Shown: positions 33,146 to 44,170 of the stretch, piece after piece
How the letters are laid out: every line of letters starts with the position of its first letter
Numbering within the stretch: position 1 is the stretch's first letter
NCBI RefSeq assembly: GCF_900113435.1
Contig: NZ_FOPG01000003.1
Location: 186,001-250,000, forward strand
From: Sulfitobacter dubius
GTDB taxonomy: Bacteria; Pseudomonadota; Alphaproteobacteria; Rhodobacterales; Rhodobacteraceae
DNA length: 64,000 nt
Direction of reading: 5' to 3'
The notes under the pieces: generated by a model
Told to the model about the DNA's origin: nothing
Databases searched by the model: none
The model's input: the letters and a program-made list of their open reading frames with translations, nothing else
Translations under genes and position numbers: made by a program

Positions 33146-34227
33146 CAGGCAGCCTCCGCCGCGCCAAAGCGCAGCCGGTAATGAGTGAAAACGTCCAGCG
33201 CGAGCAGGAAGAACAGGAGCATGCCTTGGAACACCTGAATGGCGGCGGCGGGCAGGCCGAGGTTCGACTGCGCGATGTCACCGCCGATATACGTCAGTGC
33301 CATCAGCCCGCCCGCAAGCAGGATGCCGATGGGATGCAAACGGCCAAGGAAGGCCACGATGATCGCGGTAAATCCATAACCTACGTTGAAGTCGATGGTG
33401 ATCTGACCCGAGGGACCGGAGACTTCGAACATGCCCGCAAGCCCAGCGAGCAGACCCGAGGTGCCAAGGCAAAACAGCACCAGCCGCGCCGGGTTCACGC
33501 CTGAGAACCGCGCCGCGCGGGGCGCTTCGCCGGTGACGCGAATGGCAAAGCCGAGACGGTGTTTGGTTAACAGCACATAGGCAAAGATCACCGCGATCAG
33601 CGCCGCGACCACGCCCCAGTGCATACCAGAACCGGCAAAGAGTTCGGCGTTATGGGCAGAAGCGTATTGTTGCAGGTTGCGCGAGCCGGGAAAGCCGTAG
33701 CCTTCGGGGTTTTTAAGCAAACCCAATGACATGGAGGCAAGGAACTGTTCCGCCACATAGACCAGCATCAGTGAGACGAGGATTTCATTTGTGCCAAAGC
33801 GCACCTTCAAAAGGGCCGGGATCATCGCCCACGCCCAACCGCCCAAGGCCCCCGCGAGCACCATCAGCGGGAAGATATACCAGCCCTCGGCGGGGTAGAA
33901 CGCCAGCCCTACAGCCGCGCCAAAGATGGCGCCCATGATGTACTGCCCCTCGGCCCCGATGTTCCAGATGCCCGCTTTGAATCCAAGGCTGAGGCCGATG
34001 GCGATCAGCACCAAGGGCGCGCCTTTGATCAGCAGTTGCGGGCGGTAATAAAAGGCATATTCGCCAAACAGTGGCTGCCAGAAAATCGTTTGCAGCGCCT
34101 CGACCGGGTCTTTGCCCAGCACGGCGAACAACAGCCCGCCGAAGATGAAAGTGGCCAGCACCGCCATGATCGGCGTCGACAGGGAAAGGGCCCGGCTGGG
34201 CTGCGGGCGCTTTTCAAGGCGGATCAC
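33145..34227 (-). CDS. Nucleoside/purine ABC transporter permease, first subunit
   Basis: A 360-residue BPD_transp_2 permease of the NupP/YufP type. Visible: GFKAGIWNIGAEGQYIMGAIFGAAVG near residue 90, KVRFGTNEILVSLMLVYVAEQF, and FSGVNPARLVLFCLGTSGLLAGLAG. It forms a heterodimeric channel with the following permease and lies 42 bases after the ATPase gene. Confidence 0.9.
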   Translation of the reverse strand: MIRLEKRPQPSRALSLSTPIMAVLATFIFGGLLFAVLGKDPVEALQTIFWQPLFGEYAFYYRPQLLIKGAPLVLIAIGLSLGFKAGIWNIGAEGQYIMGAIFGAAVGLAFYPAEGWYIFPLMVLAGALGGWAWAMIPALLKVRFGTNEILVSLMLVYVAEQFLASMSLGLLKNPEGYGFPGSRNLQQYASAHNAELFAGSGMHWGVVAALIAVIFAYVLLTKHRLGFAIRVTGEAPRAARFSGVNPARLVLFCLGTSGLLAGLAGMFEVSGPSGQITIDFNVGYGFTAIIVAFLGRLHPIGILLAGGLMALTYIGGDIAQSNLGLPAAAIQVFQGMLLFFLLALDVFTHYRLRFGAAEAA

Positions 34228-34269
34228 AGATCACCCCCAATGGTCAGAGCGAAAGATGCAAGGTTTGGC

Positions 34270-35787
34270 TTAGACATGCGCCACCTCCATGCCATGCGCG
34301 CCACCCATCATCAGGCCAATCTCTTCGACAGTCAGCCCCTGCGCGGGGCGCGTTGACGACAGGCGACCTTCGTTCAGGGCGGCGAAATTGTCGGAAATCT
34401 CCATCAACTCGTCTAGGTCTTGGCTGATGACGATCACGGCGGTGCCGCCGGAGGCGAGGTCCAAAAGCGCCTGCCGGATCGCGGCGGCGGCAGAGGCATC
34501 GACGCCCCAAGTCGGCTGGTTCACCACCAAAAGTTCAGGCCGTTGCAGCACTTCGCGTCCGATAACGAATTTCTGCAAGTTCCCACCCGACAGCGATCGC
34601 GCCGCATTGCCGGGGCCGGGGGTGCGCACGTCGAATGTCTTGATGATCTTCTCGGCAAAGCTGCGGGCCTTGCCCCAGTCGAGCATACCGCCCCGCTCCA
34701 ACCCTTCGCGGGCAGCGCCGGTGAGCATGGCGTTTTCTGTGAGCGACATATCCGGCACGGCGGCATGGCCAAGCCGTTCTTCGGGGGCGGTCAACACGCC
34801 AAGCGCGCGGCGGGCGGTTGGGCCAAGAAGGCCAATGTCGCGCCCGTCAAAGGCAATCATGCCCGCGCCGACCAGTGTTTCGCCCGAGAGCGCGTTGAGC
34901 AATTCATCCTGCCCATTGCCCGCGACGCCGCCGATGCCCAGCACCTCACCGCGCCGCACCTCGACCGAAATCTCGCGCAGCGGCATGCCGAAAGCATGGG
35001 CCGATCGCGCCGAGAGTTTGTTCAGCGTCAGCGTCACCTCGCCCGGCTCTTTGCTGTCGCGCGTGGGTGTTTTCAGTGCTGAACCGACCATCATTTCTGC
35101 CATGTCGCGCGCCGAGGTCTCACGCGGGGTGCAATGGCCGACGACCTTGCCCAACCGCAGGATCGTCGCGCTGTCGCACAGGCTGCGGATCTCTTCGAGC
35201 TTGTGCGAGATATAAAGGATCGCGGTGCCCTCTGCGCTGAGCTTGCGCAGGGTCTTGAACAGGATTTCAACCTCTTGCGGGGTCAGAACCGATGTCGGCT
35301 CGTCCATGATCAGCAGTTTGGGATCCTGCAGCAGGCAGCGGATGATCTCAACCCGCTGACGTTCCCCCGCCGATAGATCGCCGACGATGCGGTCCGGCGC
35401 AAGCGGCAGGCCGTAGGTGTCCGACACATCGCGGATTTGCTGGCTGAGTTCACGCATGCGCGGCGGGTTTTCCATGCCGAGGGCGATGTTCTCCGCCACG
35501 CTGAGCGCATCGAAAAGCGAGAAGTGTTGAAACACCATGCCGACGCCCGCCTGTCGTGCCGCATGGGGATCGGTGGGGGCAAAGTTCTCGCCCCGCATTT
35601 GCATCTGGCCCGCGTCAGGTTTGACCAGCCCGTAGATCATTTTGACCAGCGTAGACTTGCCCGCGCCATTCTCGCCCAGCAGGGCGTGAACCTCACCCGG
35701 AGCGATCCGCAGGGACACGTCATCGTTCGCGACGACGCCGGGGTAGGCCTTGGTCAACCCAGAGAGGTCGAGGAGTTTGTCAGTCAT
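34270..35787 (-). CDS. Nucleoside/purine ABC transporter ATPase with two nucleotide-binding domains
   Basis: A 505-residue tandem ATPase like NupA/YufO. The first domain has Walker A GENGAGKST near residue 40, signature LSAGERQRVEI and Walker B LLIMDEPTSVL. The second has GVAGNGQDELLNALSG as a degenerate Walker A, signature LSGGNLQKFVIGRE and VVNQPTWGVDASA in place of a normal Walker B, with Asn-Gln-Pro where Asp-Glu-Pro is usual. That asymmetry is common in sugar and nucleoside importers of this class. Its ATG overlaps the xdhC stop by 4 bases, tying the transporter to the xanthine dehydrogenase genes. Confidence 0.92.
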   Translation of the reverse strand: MTDKLLDLSGLTKAYPGVVANDDVSLRIAPGEVHALLGENGAGKSTLVKMIYGLVKPDAGQMQMRGENFAPTDPHAARQAGVGMVFQHFSLFDALSVAENIALGMENPPRMRELSQQIRDVSDTYGLPLAPDRIVGDLSAGERQRVEIIRCLLQDPKLLIMDEPTSVLTPQEVEILFKTLRKLSAEGTAILYISHKLEEIRSLCDSATILRLGKVVGHCTPRETSARDMAEMMVGSALKTPTRDSKEPGEVTLTLNKLSARSAHAFGMPLREISVEVRRGEVLGIGGVAGNGQDELLNALSGETLVGAGMIAFDGRDIGLLGPTARRALGVLTAPEERLGHAAVPDMSLTENAMLTGAAREGLERGGMLDWGKARSFAEKIIKTFDVRTPGPGNAARSLSGGNLQKFVIGREVLQRPELLVVNQPTWGVDASAAAAIRQALLDLASGGTAVIVISQDLDELMEISDNFAALNEGRLSSTRPAQGLTVEEIGLMMGGAHGMEVAHV

Positions 35788-36539
35788 GCGGAAACCTTTG
35801 TCTGGGTCCGGGCGATGAGAGAGATCAACGCACCATGTGCAATCTGGGCGGGCAGCTTGCCCAGCGACTTATCGCCAATAGGGCAGATGATGCCAGAGGG
35901 ATCCAGCCCCATGTCGCGCAAGCGGCGGGAAAACCGTGACTTTTTTGTGTCAGAGCCGATCAATCCGACGCTCTCTGCCCCGCGTTTAAGCAAGGCGGCG
36001 CAGAGGGCGAGGTCGATGTCATGAGAATAGGTGAAGATCAGGTGATGCGCGTTTTGCGGCGCGTGGGCGGCAAGACGCGGCATGTCGGCGGCAGGGGTAG
36101 CGGTGATATGGGGCGGCACGTCTTTGGGGAAACGGTCTGCCGCGCTGTCGATCCATGTGATGGCAAAGGCACGCGGCGAGCATGCGGCGACCACTGCGCG
36201 GCCAACGTGCCCCGCGCCCCAGAGCCAGAGCGGCACATCGCTCTGCACATCCGGCAGGGGCAGGGGGGTGGCCGCGTCCAATGGGCGCGGCGTGGTTGTG
36301 TAGCGTAGGCTCACCGCGCCGCCACAACATTGCCCAAGGCCGGGGCCGAGCGGCACGGTCTGCGTGTCCTCAAGCCGCCCGTTGGCTAGCATTTTGCGGG
36401 CATGTGCAATCGCCTGATGTTCCAGCGCCCCGCCGCCGATGGTGCCGTCGATACTGTCCGCCGTGACTTTCATCACCGTGCCCGCATCGCGCGGGGCCGA
36501 TCCGCGCGTGGCGGTGATCTCGACGAAAATCGCGGTCAT
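35784..36539 (-). CDS. xdhC: XdhC, molybdenum cofactor sulfuration/insertion chaperone for xanthine dehydrogenase
   Basis: A 251-residue protein that binds the molybdenum cofactor and helps sulfurate and insert it into XdhB. The N-terminal motif TATRGSAPRDAGTVMKV is diagnostic, followed by GTIGGGALEHQAIAHA and GPGLGQCCGGAVSLRY, whose Cys pair matches the cofactor-binding Cys of the family. The C-terminal Rossmann domain shows LWLWGAGHVGRAVV and VGLIGSDTKKSRFSRRL. It overlaps xdhB upstream and the ABC ATPase gene downstream by 4 bases each. Confidence 0.93.
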   Translation of the reverse strand: MTAIFVEITATRGSAPRDAGTVMKVTADSIDGTIGGGALEHQAIAHARKMLANGRLEDTQTVPLGPGLGQCCGGAVSLRYTTTPRPLDAATPLPLPDVQSDVPLWLWGAGHVGRAVVAACSPRAFAITWIDSAADRFPKDVPPHITATPAADMPRLAAHAPQNAHHLIFTYSHDIDLALCAALLKRGAESVGLIGSDTKKSRFSRRLRDMGLDPSGIICPIGDKSLGKLPAQIAHGALISLIARTQTKVSA

Positions 36540-38950
36540 TTCCGCGCCCGTCCCACGGCGGCAAGGACGGCCTCGGCTGTGGCGGGCGCTTGCAGATCGC
36601 CGTAGTTGTCGCCGCAGGCCGATACCGCATCCGACAACGCCATGAAGGCCGAGATGCCCAGCATGAAGGGCGGCTCGCCCACGGCCTTGGAGCGGTAGAC
36701 CGTCTGCGCCGGGTTGGGTTGGTCCCAGAGCGTCACGTTGAAGACGGGCGGCCGGTCGGAGCAGGCGGGGATCTTGTAGGTCGATGGCGCGTGGGTGCGC
36801 AGGGTGCCGGTTTCGTCCCAGACCAGTTCCTCGGTCGTAAGCCAGCCCGCGCCTTGCACGTATCCGCCCTCAATCTGGCCGATGTCGAGCGCGGGGTTCA
36901 GCGAGGCGCCGGCGTCATGCAGCAGGTCCGCGCGCAGAATGCGGTTTTCGCCGGTGAGCGTGTCGATCACCACCTCGGTACAGGCCGCGCCATAGGCGAA
37001 GTAGTAAAACGGCCGCCCGCGTCCGGCGATGCGGTCCCATTCGATGTCGGGCGTTTTGTAAAATCCGGTGGCCGAGAGGCTGACGCGGTTCTCGTAAGCC
37101 GAAGCGGCAGCGGCGGCGAAGGTGATCTCCTCGCCCCCGATCCGTACCATGCCGTCGGCAAAGCGCACTTGATCTGGCGTGGTCTGGTAGCGTTCCGCCA
37201 GATGCGCCGCCATGCGGTCGCGGATCGTGTCGCAGGCATTTTGCGCGGCCATGCCGTTGAGGTCAGACCCGGAAGACGCCGCCGTGGCCGAGGTGTTTGG
37301 CACTTTGGCGGTATCGGTGGCGGTGATCTTGACCACCTCAGGCGAGACGCCAAAACGCGAGGCGGCGACCTGCGCCACCTTTTGGAACAGCCCTTGGCCC
37401 ATCTCGGTACCGCCGTGGTTCAGGTGGATCGAGCCATCCTGATAGACATGTACCAGCGCGCCCGCTTGGTTGAGGTGCGTAAGCGTGAAGGAGATGCCGA
37501 ATTTCACTGGGGTGATGGCGATGCCGCGCTTGAGTAGCGGGTTTTGCGCATTCCACTCGGCGATTGCCGCGCGGCGGGCGTCGTAGTCGGCGCTTTCGAC
37601 CAGTCGGTCGGTCAGCGCGTTGATAATGCAATCGGTCACCGGCTGTTGGTATGGCGTGGTCTGCACATCGGGTGGCGTGGCCGGGATTGCGGGTTTGCCC
37701 GTCGGCACAGGAGGCGCACCGCGTGACGATAGATCGGCCTCCGCATCCGGCGGGGTGCGGTTGTCGATCGCGGTGCCGGTGTTCTCCACCTCGGTCGGGC
37801 GGTGGGCGTTATCGGTGTAGTAATTCGCCCGGCGCACGGCGAGCGGGTCGAGGCCCAGTTCATGGGCGATATGGTCCATCACGCGCTCAATGCCGACGAT
37901 CCCCTGCGGGCCGCCGAAACCGCGAAACGCCGTGGCGCTGGCGGTATTGGTGCGCAAGCGGTGCGAGGTGATGCGGATGTCGCGCAGGTGATAGCCATTG
38001 TCGGCATGCAGCATGGCGCGGTCGGCTACGGGCAGCGACAGGTCCATCGACCAGCCGCAGCGGGCGTAATGCGTGACGTCCAGCGCGGTGATCCGGCCCG
38101 CCTCGTCGAAGCCGACATCGTAGCTGATGCGGAAATCATGCCGTTTGCCGGTGATGATCATGTCGTCATCGCGGTCATAGCGCATCTTGCAGGGCTTGCC
38201 GGTCAGCAATGCCGTCACCGCACAGGCCACGGCCAGCGCATTGCCCTGACTTTCCTTGCCGCCGAAACCGCCGCCCATGCGCCGGGTCTCGACCCGCACG
38301 GCATGCATTGGGCGGCCGATGGCATGGGCTACTTTATGCTGAATTTCGGTTGGGTGCTGGGTCGAGGAATGCACCAGCATGTCGCCATTGTCCTGCGGCA
38401 GCGCCATGGCGGCCTGACCTTCAAGATAGAAATGCTCCTGCCCGCCCATTTCGATCTGGCCCGAGAGGCGGCGGCTGGCCTTGGCAAGCGCTGTCTCAGC
38501 ATCGCCCTTCTGGTAAATGCGCGGGCCGTCTTCGAACCGGCTGTTGGCGGCGAGCGCCTGCTCGACGGTCAAGATCGGATCACGCGGGGTGATCTGTGGC
38601 GTGCCCAGTTGCGCGGCGCGCCGCGCGGCAAGGTGGCTGGTGGCCACGACCAGATAGAGCGGTTGGCCCGCGAAATGGATTTCGCCCGTCGCCAAAAGCG
38701 GCTCGTCATGGTTCGACGGTGAGGTGTCGCAGTCATGAGATAGATCATCTGCGGTCAGCACTTTGACCACGCCGGGCGCAGACCGCACGGCGTCGAGGTC
38801 AAGCGCCGTCAATTCGCCCGCCGCGACGGGGCTGAGGCCAAAGGCCAGATGCAGCGTGCCGCGCGGCGTGGGGATGTCGTCGACATAGCGTGCGGCGCCG
38901 GTGACATGGAGCATCGCCGCATCATGGGGAAGGGGCTTTGCAACGCTCAT
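36536..38950 (-). CDS. xdhB: Xanthine dehydrogenase molybdopterin-binding subunit
   Basis: An 804-residue large subunit that oxidises hypoxanthine and xanthine to urate. The N-terminal domain ([23 protein letters not shown]) is followed by molybdopterin motifs: [15 protein letters not shown] near residue 226, with the Gln-containing cofactor loop; [20 protein letters not shown] near 335, which carries the conserved substrate-binding Arg; and [15 protein letters not shown] near 765, which holds the catalytic Glu. It overlaps xdhA and xdhC by 4 bases each, allowing balanced synthesis. Confidence 0.95.
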   Translation of the reverse strand: MSVAKPLPHDAAMLHVTGAARYVDDIPTPRGTLHLAFGLSPVAAGELTALDLDAVRSAPGVVKVLTADDLSHDCDTSPSNHDEPLLATGEIHFAGQPLYLVVATSHLAARRAAQLGTPQITPRDPILTVEQALAANSRFEDGPRIYQKGDAETALAKASRRLSGQIEMGGQEHFYLEGQAAMALPQDNGDMLVHSSTQHPTEIQHKVAHAIGRPMHAVRVETRRMGGGFGGKESQGNALAVACAVTALLTGKPCKMRYDRDDDMIITGKRHDFRISYDVGFDEAGRITALDVTHYARCGWSMDLSLPVADRAMLHADNGYHLRDIRITSHRLRTNTASATAFRGFGGPQGIVGIERVMDHIAHELGLDPLAVRRANYYTDNAHRPTEVENTGTAIDNRTPPDAEADLSSRGAPPVPTGKPAIPATPPDVQTTPYQQPVTDCIINALTDRLVESADYDARRAAIAEWNAQNPLLKRGIAITPVKFGISFTLTHLNQAGALVHVYQDGSIHLNHGGTEMGQGLFQKVAQVAASRFGVSPEVVKITATDTAKVPNTSATAASSGSDLNGMAAQNACDTIRDRMAAHLAERYQTTPDQVRFADGMVRIGGEEITFAAAAASAYENRVSLSATGFYKTPDIEWDRIAGRGRPFYYFAYGAACTEVVIDTLTGENRILRADLLHDAGASLNPALDIGQIEGGYVQGAGWLTTEELVWDETGTLRTHAPSTYKIPACSDRPPVFNVTLWDQPNPAQTVYRSKAVGEPPFMLGISAFMALSDAVSACGDNYGDLQAPATAEAVLAAVGRARK

Positions 38951-40338
38951 GCCGAGACCTCCAGCAGGTTGGTGGGGGTGCCGTTGGCGTCATGGAAATA
39001 GCGCAGCAGCATGTTTTGCGCCGCCTCCATCCGGTAGCTGGCAGAGGCGCGCATGTCCGAAAGGGGGGTGAAATCGTCGGTCATCGCCTCCATCGCCTTG
39101 CGGATGGTGTCTTCGCTCCACGGCTGGCCGACCAGCGCCGCCTCAGCCGCAGCGGCGCGTTTCGGTGTTGCCGCCATGCCGCCGAAGGCGATGCGCGCGG
39201 TCAGGACTTCGGTGCCATTGCCGGTGATCGAAATACAGCCGCAGACCGCCGAGATGTCCTGATCGAAACGTTTCGACAGCTTGTAGCAGCGCAGGGTGTC
39301 ATGTTGGCGGGGGATGAGGATGGCTTCAACAAATTCTCCCGCCGCGCGGTCTTGTTTGCCGTAGTCGAGAAAGAAATCCTCAAGCGCTATTTCGCGACGC
39401 GCATCACCGCGCCGCAGCTGCAGGGTCGCCCCAAGCGCAATCAACGCGGGCGGGCCGTCACCGATGGGCGAACCATTGGCGATATTGCCGCCCAAGGTCG
39501 CCGCGTTGCGCACCTGCGTCGAGCCATAGCGGCGCAGCATGGTGCCCAAGCTGGGGTGCAGGGGGGCAAGTTTTGCCTCCACCTCGGTCAGCGTGGTCAT
39601 CGCACCGATCCGCAGGCCGGTTTCGTCCTCGGTAATCCCGCGCAGATCGGCGCAGCGGTTGAGGAAGGCCACGGCGCCAAGATCGCGGAAGCCTTTGGTG
39701 ACCCAAAGACCCACGTCCGTTGCCCCGGCGATCAGTGTGGCGTCCGGATTGTCGAGATACCAAGCGGCGAGTTCGTCGCTGCTTTCGGGCTGCACATGCG
39801 GCGCGCCTTTGGCTTTGGCGGGGGCTGGGATGTCCTGCGCCAACTTGTCCTTGAGGCTGCGCAGATGGGCGGGCGCCGGCGCGCCTTCGGCGGCTTTGGC
39901 CGCGCGGATGATGGGCGCGTAGCCGGTGCAGCGGCAGAGGTTGCCTGCCAGTTGCACATCATGGTCCGTTGCACCATTAAGATGCGCTGTGGCCATCGAG
40001 ACGACGAAACCCGGCGTACAGAAACCGCATTGGCTGCCGTGGTGTTCGACCATGGTCTCCTGCACCGGATGCAGCGTGCCATCGGCGCTCGCCATGCCCT
40101 CGACCGTGGTGACGGCTTTGCCGTTCACCTGCGGGAGGAAGAGGATACAGCCATTGAGCGCGCGGCTGCCGTTTTCATCGGTAATCATTACCGAACAGGC
40201 TCCGCAGTCGCCCTCGTTGCAGCCCTCTTTTGTCCCGGTCAGCCCGCGTTCTTCGCGCAGCCAGTCAAGCAGGGTGGTAGTCGGGGACACGTTGGAGAGT
40301 GACACGACTTCTCCGTTGAGAAGAAAAGTGATGTCCAT
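38947..40338 (-). CDS. xdhA: Xanthine dehydrogenase small subunit (2Fe-2S and FAD)
   Basis: A 463-residue electron-transfer subunit. The N-terminal 2Fe-2S domain has [18 protein letters not shown] (Cys near 39, 44, 47) and a Cys near 69 in LNGCILF. The second cluster shows [12 protein letters not shown] and [13 protein letters not shown]. The FAD domain follows with [16 protein letters not shown] and [25 protein letters not shown]. It forms the XdhAB complex and heads the seven-gene purine operon. The start region is divergent from dnaE with about 200 bases between, where the promoter must lie. Confidence 0.95.
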   Translation of the reverse strand: MDITFLLNGEVVSLSNVSPTTTLLDWLREERGLTGTKEGCNEGDCGACSVMITDENGSRALNGCILFLPQVNGKAVTTVEGMASADGTLHPVQETMVEHHGSQCGFCTPGFVVSMATAHLNGATDHDVQLAGNLCRCTGYAPIIRAAKAAEGAPAPAHLRSLKDKLAQDIPAPAKAKGAPHVQPESSDELAAWYLDNPDATLIAGATDVGLWVTKGFRDLGAVAFLNRCADLRGITEDETGLRIGAMTTLTEVEAKLAPLHPSLGTMLRRYGSTQVRNAATLGGNIANGSPIGDGPPALIALGATLQLRRGDARREIALEDFFLDYGKQDRAAGEFVEAILIPRQHDTLRCYKLSKRFDQDISAVCGCISITGNGTEVLTARIAFGGMAATPKRAAAAEAALVGQPWSEDTIRKAMEAMTDDFTPLSDMRASASYRMEAAQNMLLRYFHDANGTPTNLLEVSA

Positions 40339-40537
40339 TGGTTCTCATCCGCCGCGGTACAAAGTGGCCCATAACGGTGCGCGGGGTTCGATGCGGCGTA
40401 GAACCGGGCGCGGGCGAGGTAGAGGTCAGGCTAGCGGGGTGGGGGGCGTTTTGGCAAGGAAAAATACCTTGGGCGAAAAATGCGCTGGGCGCGATCGGGT
40501 GCTGGTGCCTCAGGGGTGGCTGGCGTAGTTTGCGGCC

Positions 40538-43500
40538 ATGTCAAATGATCCCCGATTCATTCACCTGCGCAGCCACTCCGAGTATTCCTTGCTGGAGGGC
40601 GCGCTGCGGTTGAAAAAACTGCCCGGCATGTGCCGCGATGCGGGCATGCCCGCGCTGGCGCTGACCGATACCAACAACATGTTCGCCGCGCTCGAATTCT
40701 CGGTCGCCATGGCGGGGGCGGGCGTACAGCCGATCATCGGCTGTCAGGTTGATGTCGCCTATGTCGAGGTGCAGCCCGGTGAGAAACCGCGTCCGCCCGC
40801 GCCCGTGGTGCTGCTGGCGCAGAGCGAATTGGGCTATGAAAACCTGATGAAGCTGAACTCTTGCCTCTACCTTGATAAAGGCGGGGCCGTGGCAGAGGTG
40901 ACGCTGGACGAGTTGGAAGCGCTGAGCGCCGATATCATCTGCCTGACCGGTGGGCCAATGGGGCCGGTGGGCATGCTGTTGCAAGGCGGTCAGCGCCCGG
41001 CGGCAGAGGCGTTGATGGCGCGGCTGCAGGGTGCCTTTGGCGACCGGCTTTATGTCGAGTTACAACGCCACCCCGAAGACGGCGGCCAGCCCGAGCCTGA
41101 ACGCCTGACCGAGCGTGGCTTTGTCGAGATGGCCTATGCGATGGACATCCCGCTGGTGGCCACCAATGACGTCTATTTCCCCAAGCCCGACATGTATGAG
41201 GCACACGATGCGCTGATCTGTATCTCGGAAGGTGCCTATGTCGACCAGCAACAACCGCGCCGCCGTCTGACCGCGCAGCATTACTTCAAGTCCCAAGCCG
41301 AAATGGCGACGCTCTTTGCCGATCTGCCCGAGGCGCTGAGCAACACCGTCGAGATCGCCAAACGCTGCGCCTTTATGGCCTACCGCCGTGATCCGATCCT
41401 GCCGAAGTTTGCCGATGATGAGGTCGCCGAGCTGCGCCGTATGGCCAACGAGGGCCTTCAAGCGCGTCTTGCTGTGATCCCCCATGCGGTGAGCGTTGAG
41501 GAATACCAAAAACGTCTCGATTTCGAGTTGGGCATCATCGAAGGTATGGGCTTCCCCGGCTACTTCCTGATCGTTGCCGACTTCATCCAATGGGCCAAGG
41601 ATAACAACATTCCGGTGGGGCCGGGCCGGGGCTCGGGTGCGGGCAGCCTCGTGGCCTATGCGCTGACGGTCACCGACCTCGATCCCCTGCGCTATTCGCT
41701 GCTGTTTGAACGTTTCCTCAACCCCGAACGGGTTTCGATGCCCGACTTCGACATCGACTTCTGCATGGACCGCCGCGAAGAGGTGATCCGCTATGTGCAG
41801 GAGAAATATGGCCGCGACAAAGTGGGGCAGATCATCACCTTCGGTGCGCTGCTGTCCAAGGCTGCGGTGCGTGACATCGGGCGTGTGTTGCAGATGCCTT
41901 ATGGGCAGGTCGATCGTCTGTCCAAAATGATTCCGGTTGAGGGGGTCAAACCCGTCAGCATTGAAAAGGCGCTGGCGGATGAGCCACGCCTGCGGGAAGA
42001 GGCGAAGAACGAAGAGGTCGTGGCGCGGCTTCTCGACTACGGCCAACAGGTCGAAGGCTTGCTGCGGAACGCATCGACCCACGCGGCGGGGGTGGTGATC
42101 GGGGATCGACCGCTCGATCAGCTTGTGCCGCTCTACCAAGACCCGCGCTCTGACATGCCCGCGACGCAGTTCAACATGAAATGGGTTGAACAGGCCGGGC
42201 TGGTAAAGTTCGACTTTCTGGGCCTGAAAACCCTGACCGTGATTCAGAATGCCGTGGATCAGATCAAGGCGGGGGGGCGGCATCTGCATCTCGCCGCCGA
42301 TGGGCGCGAGCTTTACCAACCACCCGAGGGGCACGTTGACGACGTGGCCACGATCCCGCTCGACGATGCTGCGACCTACAAACTCTATTCCAGCGCCAAG
42401 ACCGTTGCCGTGTTCCAGGTGGAATCCAGCGGCATGATGGATGCGCTCAAGCGCATGAAGCCGACCTGTATCGAGGACATCGTGGCTCTTGTGGCGCTTT
42501 ACCGTCCCGGCCCGATGGAGAATATTCCGACCTATTGTGAGGTGAAGAACGGCCAGCGCGAATTGGAATCGGTGCACCCCAGCATCGACTACATCCTTGA
42601 AGAAACCCAAGGCATCATCGTTTATCAGGAACAGGTGATGCAGATCGCGCAGGTCATGGCGGGCTACAGCCTTGGCGGCGCGGACTTGCTGCGCCGGGCG
42701 ATGGGTAAGAAAATTGCCGAGGAAATGGCCAAGGAACGTCCCAAGTTCGAAAAGGGCGCGATGGCCAATGGGGTCGATAAAAAGAAGGCGGCGGAGGTTT
42801 TCGACCTTCTGGAGAAATTCGCCAACTACGGTTTCAACAAGTCCCACGCCGCGGCCTATGCGGTGGTCAGCTACCAGACCGCTTGGCTAAAGGCGAACCA
42901 TCCGGTTGAGTTCATGGCCGGGGTGATGAACTGCGATATTCACCTGACCGACAAGCTGGCGGTCTACTTTGAAGAGGTGCGCAAGCGGTTGGAACTGCCT
43001 TGGGTGCCGCCTTGTGTGAACCGCTCGGATGCGACGTTCAAAGTGGTCGACGGCGCGCTGGTCTATGCATTGGGCGCGTTGAAAAACGTCGGGCTTGAAG
43101 CGATGAAGCTGGTGACCGAGGGGCGCAAGGTGGATGGCGTCGATAAGCCTTTTGCCACGCTTTATGACCTCGCGCGGCGGGTGGACCTCAAGCGCGTCGG
43201 CAAGCGGCCCTTGGAGATGCTGGTGCGCTCTGGCGCTTTTGACCAGCTCGACAGCAATCGGCGACGGGTGTTTCAATCCCTCGACGGGTTGGTCAGCTAT
43301 TCGGCGGCGATCCATGAGCAGAAGGCCAGCAATCAGGTCTCGCTCTTTGGCGAGGCGGGCGACGATCTGCCAGAGCCGCGCATGTTGCCCTGTGATGACT
43401 GGCAATCGGCTGAACGTTTGGCCGAAGAATTTAAAGCGGTTGGTTTCTACCTCTCAGGTCACCCGCTTGATGACTACATGGTGCCTCTGCGCCGTAAATG

Positions 43501-44074
43501 GGCGCGGGAAACCGGGCTGCCCTTCCTCACGCTGGACGAGTTGACCGAGAAGGTCAGCACACGCGGCGCGATGAATGCGCGGCTGGCGGGGGTCGTCGCC
43601 GGGCGGCAAGAACGGAAATCGGCGCGAGGCAACCGTTTTGCCTTTGCGCAGCTATCGGACACCACGGGTGGCTATGAGGTGACGCTGTTCTCTGACACGC
43701 TGGAATTAGCGCGGGAACATCTCGAAGTAGGCTCGAAGATCGTCATCACGGTTGAGGCCACGATGGAAAGCGACCAGCTCAAGCTGTTGGGCCGGTCGGT
43801 GGCACCCATTGATGCGGCGGTGGCGGATGCGGGCAGCATGGGGCTGCGGGTCTTTATCGATGGGCCGGCGGCGATTCAGGCGGTGGCCGATGTGCTTGAC
43901 GGGGCGTGCCAAGCGGTCAAGGCGGCGGGGAAGGGGCCGGTGCAGTTCTGCCTGATGGACCCAAGCCTGCCGGGCGAGGTTGAGGTCGATCTGGGCCGCG
44001 AATTCCCGGTGACGCCGCAGATCAAAGGCGCGATCCGCTCGCTCGACGGGGTGATGGAAGTCGAGGAAATCTAA
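40538..44074 (+). CDS. dnaE: DNA polymerase III alpha subunit
   Basis: The replicative polymerase, 1178 residues, close to the usual 1160. The N-terminal PHP domain begins FIHLRSHSEYSLLEGALRL. The polymerase core shows GPGRGSGAGSLVAYAL near residue 365 and MPDFDIDFCMDRR near 400, the latter holding catalytic aspartates. The helix-hairpin-helix and OB regions follow (GFNKSHAAAYAVVSYQTAWLKANHP, and the later FAQLSDTTGGYEVTLFSD). The ATG at 40538 gives the standard N terminus. It is a single gene with its own promoter, divergent from xdhA. Confidence 0.97.
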   Translation: MSNDPRFIHLRSHSEYSLLEGALRLKKLPGMCRDAGMPALALTDTNNMFAALEFSVAMAGAGVQPIIGCQVDVAYVEVQPGEKPRPPAPVVLLAQSELGYENLMKLNSCLYLDKGGAVAEVTLDELEALSADIICLTGGPMGPVGMLLQGGQRPAAEALMARLQGAFGDRLYVELQRHPEDGGQPEPERLTERGFVEMAYAMDIPLVATNDVYFPKPDMYEAHDALICISEGAYVDQQQPRRRLTAQHYFKSQAEMATLFADLPEALSNTVEIAKRCAFMAYRRDPILPKFADDEVAELRRMANEGLQARLAVIPHAVSVEEYQKRLDFELGIIEGMGFPGYFLIVADFIQWAKDNNIPVGPGRGSGAGSLVAYALTVTDLDPLRYSLLFERFLNPERVSMPDFDIDFCMDRREEVIRYVQEKYGRDKVGQIITFGALLSKAAVRDIGRVLQMPYGQVDRLSKMIPVEGVKPVSIEKALADEPRLREEAKNEEVVARLLDYGQQVEGLLRNASTHAAGVVIGDRPLDQLVPLYQDPRSDMPATQFNMKWVEQAGLVKFDFLGLKTLTVIQNAVDQIKAGGRHLHLAADGRELYQPPEGHVDDVATIPLDDAATYKLYSSAKTVAVFQVESSGMMDALKRMKPTCIEDIVALVALYRPGPMENIPTYCEVKNGQRELESVHPSIDYILEETQGIIVYQEQVMQIAQVMAGYSLGGADLLRRAMGKKIAEEMAKERPKFEKGAMANGVDKKKAAEVFDLLEKFANYGFNKSHAAAYAVVSYQTAWLKANHPVEFMAGVMNCDIHLTDKLAVYFEEVRKRLELPWVPPCVNRSDATFKVVDGALVYALGALKNVGLEAMKLVTEGRKVDGVDKPFATLYDLARRVDLKRVGKRPLEMLVRSGAFDQLDSNRRRVFQSLDGLVSYSAAIHEQKASNQVSLFGEAGDDLPEPRMLPCDDWQSAERLAEEFKAVGFYLSGHPLDDYMVPLRRKWARETGLPFLTLDELTEKVSTRGAMNARLAGVVAGRQERKSARGNRFAFAQLSDTTGGYEVTLFSDTLELAREHLEVGSKIVITVEATMESDQLKLLGRSVAPIDAAVADAGSMGLRVFIDGPAAIQAVADVLDGACQAVKAAGKGPVQFCLMDPSLPGEVEVDLGREFPVTPQIKGAIRSLDGVMEVEEI

Positions 44075-44170
44075 CCCCGGCGGCGCGCGCAGTTCCGCCC
44101 TTTTTCCGCCCGTCAGTGGACGGCAAGCGGTGGCTGCGCTAATTCCCTGACAACCAAAGGGGAGCCGACC

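Noticed and set aside
41060..42847. A 595-codon open frame antisense to dnaE
   Set aside because: Same cause; dnaE is certain on the plus strand, and the antisense product resembles nothing.
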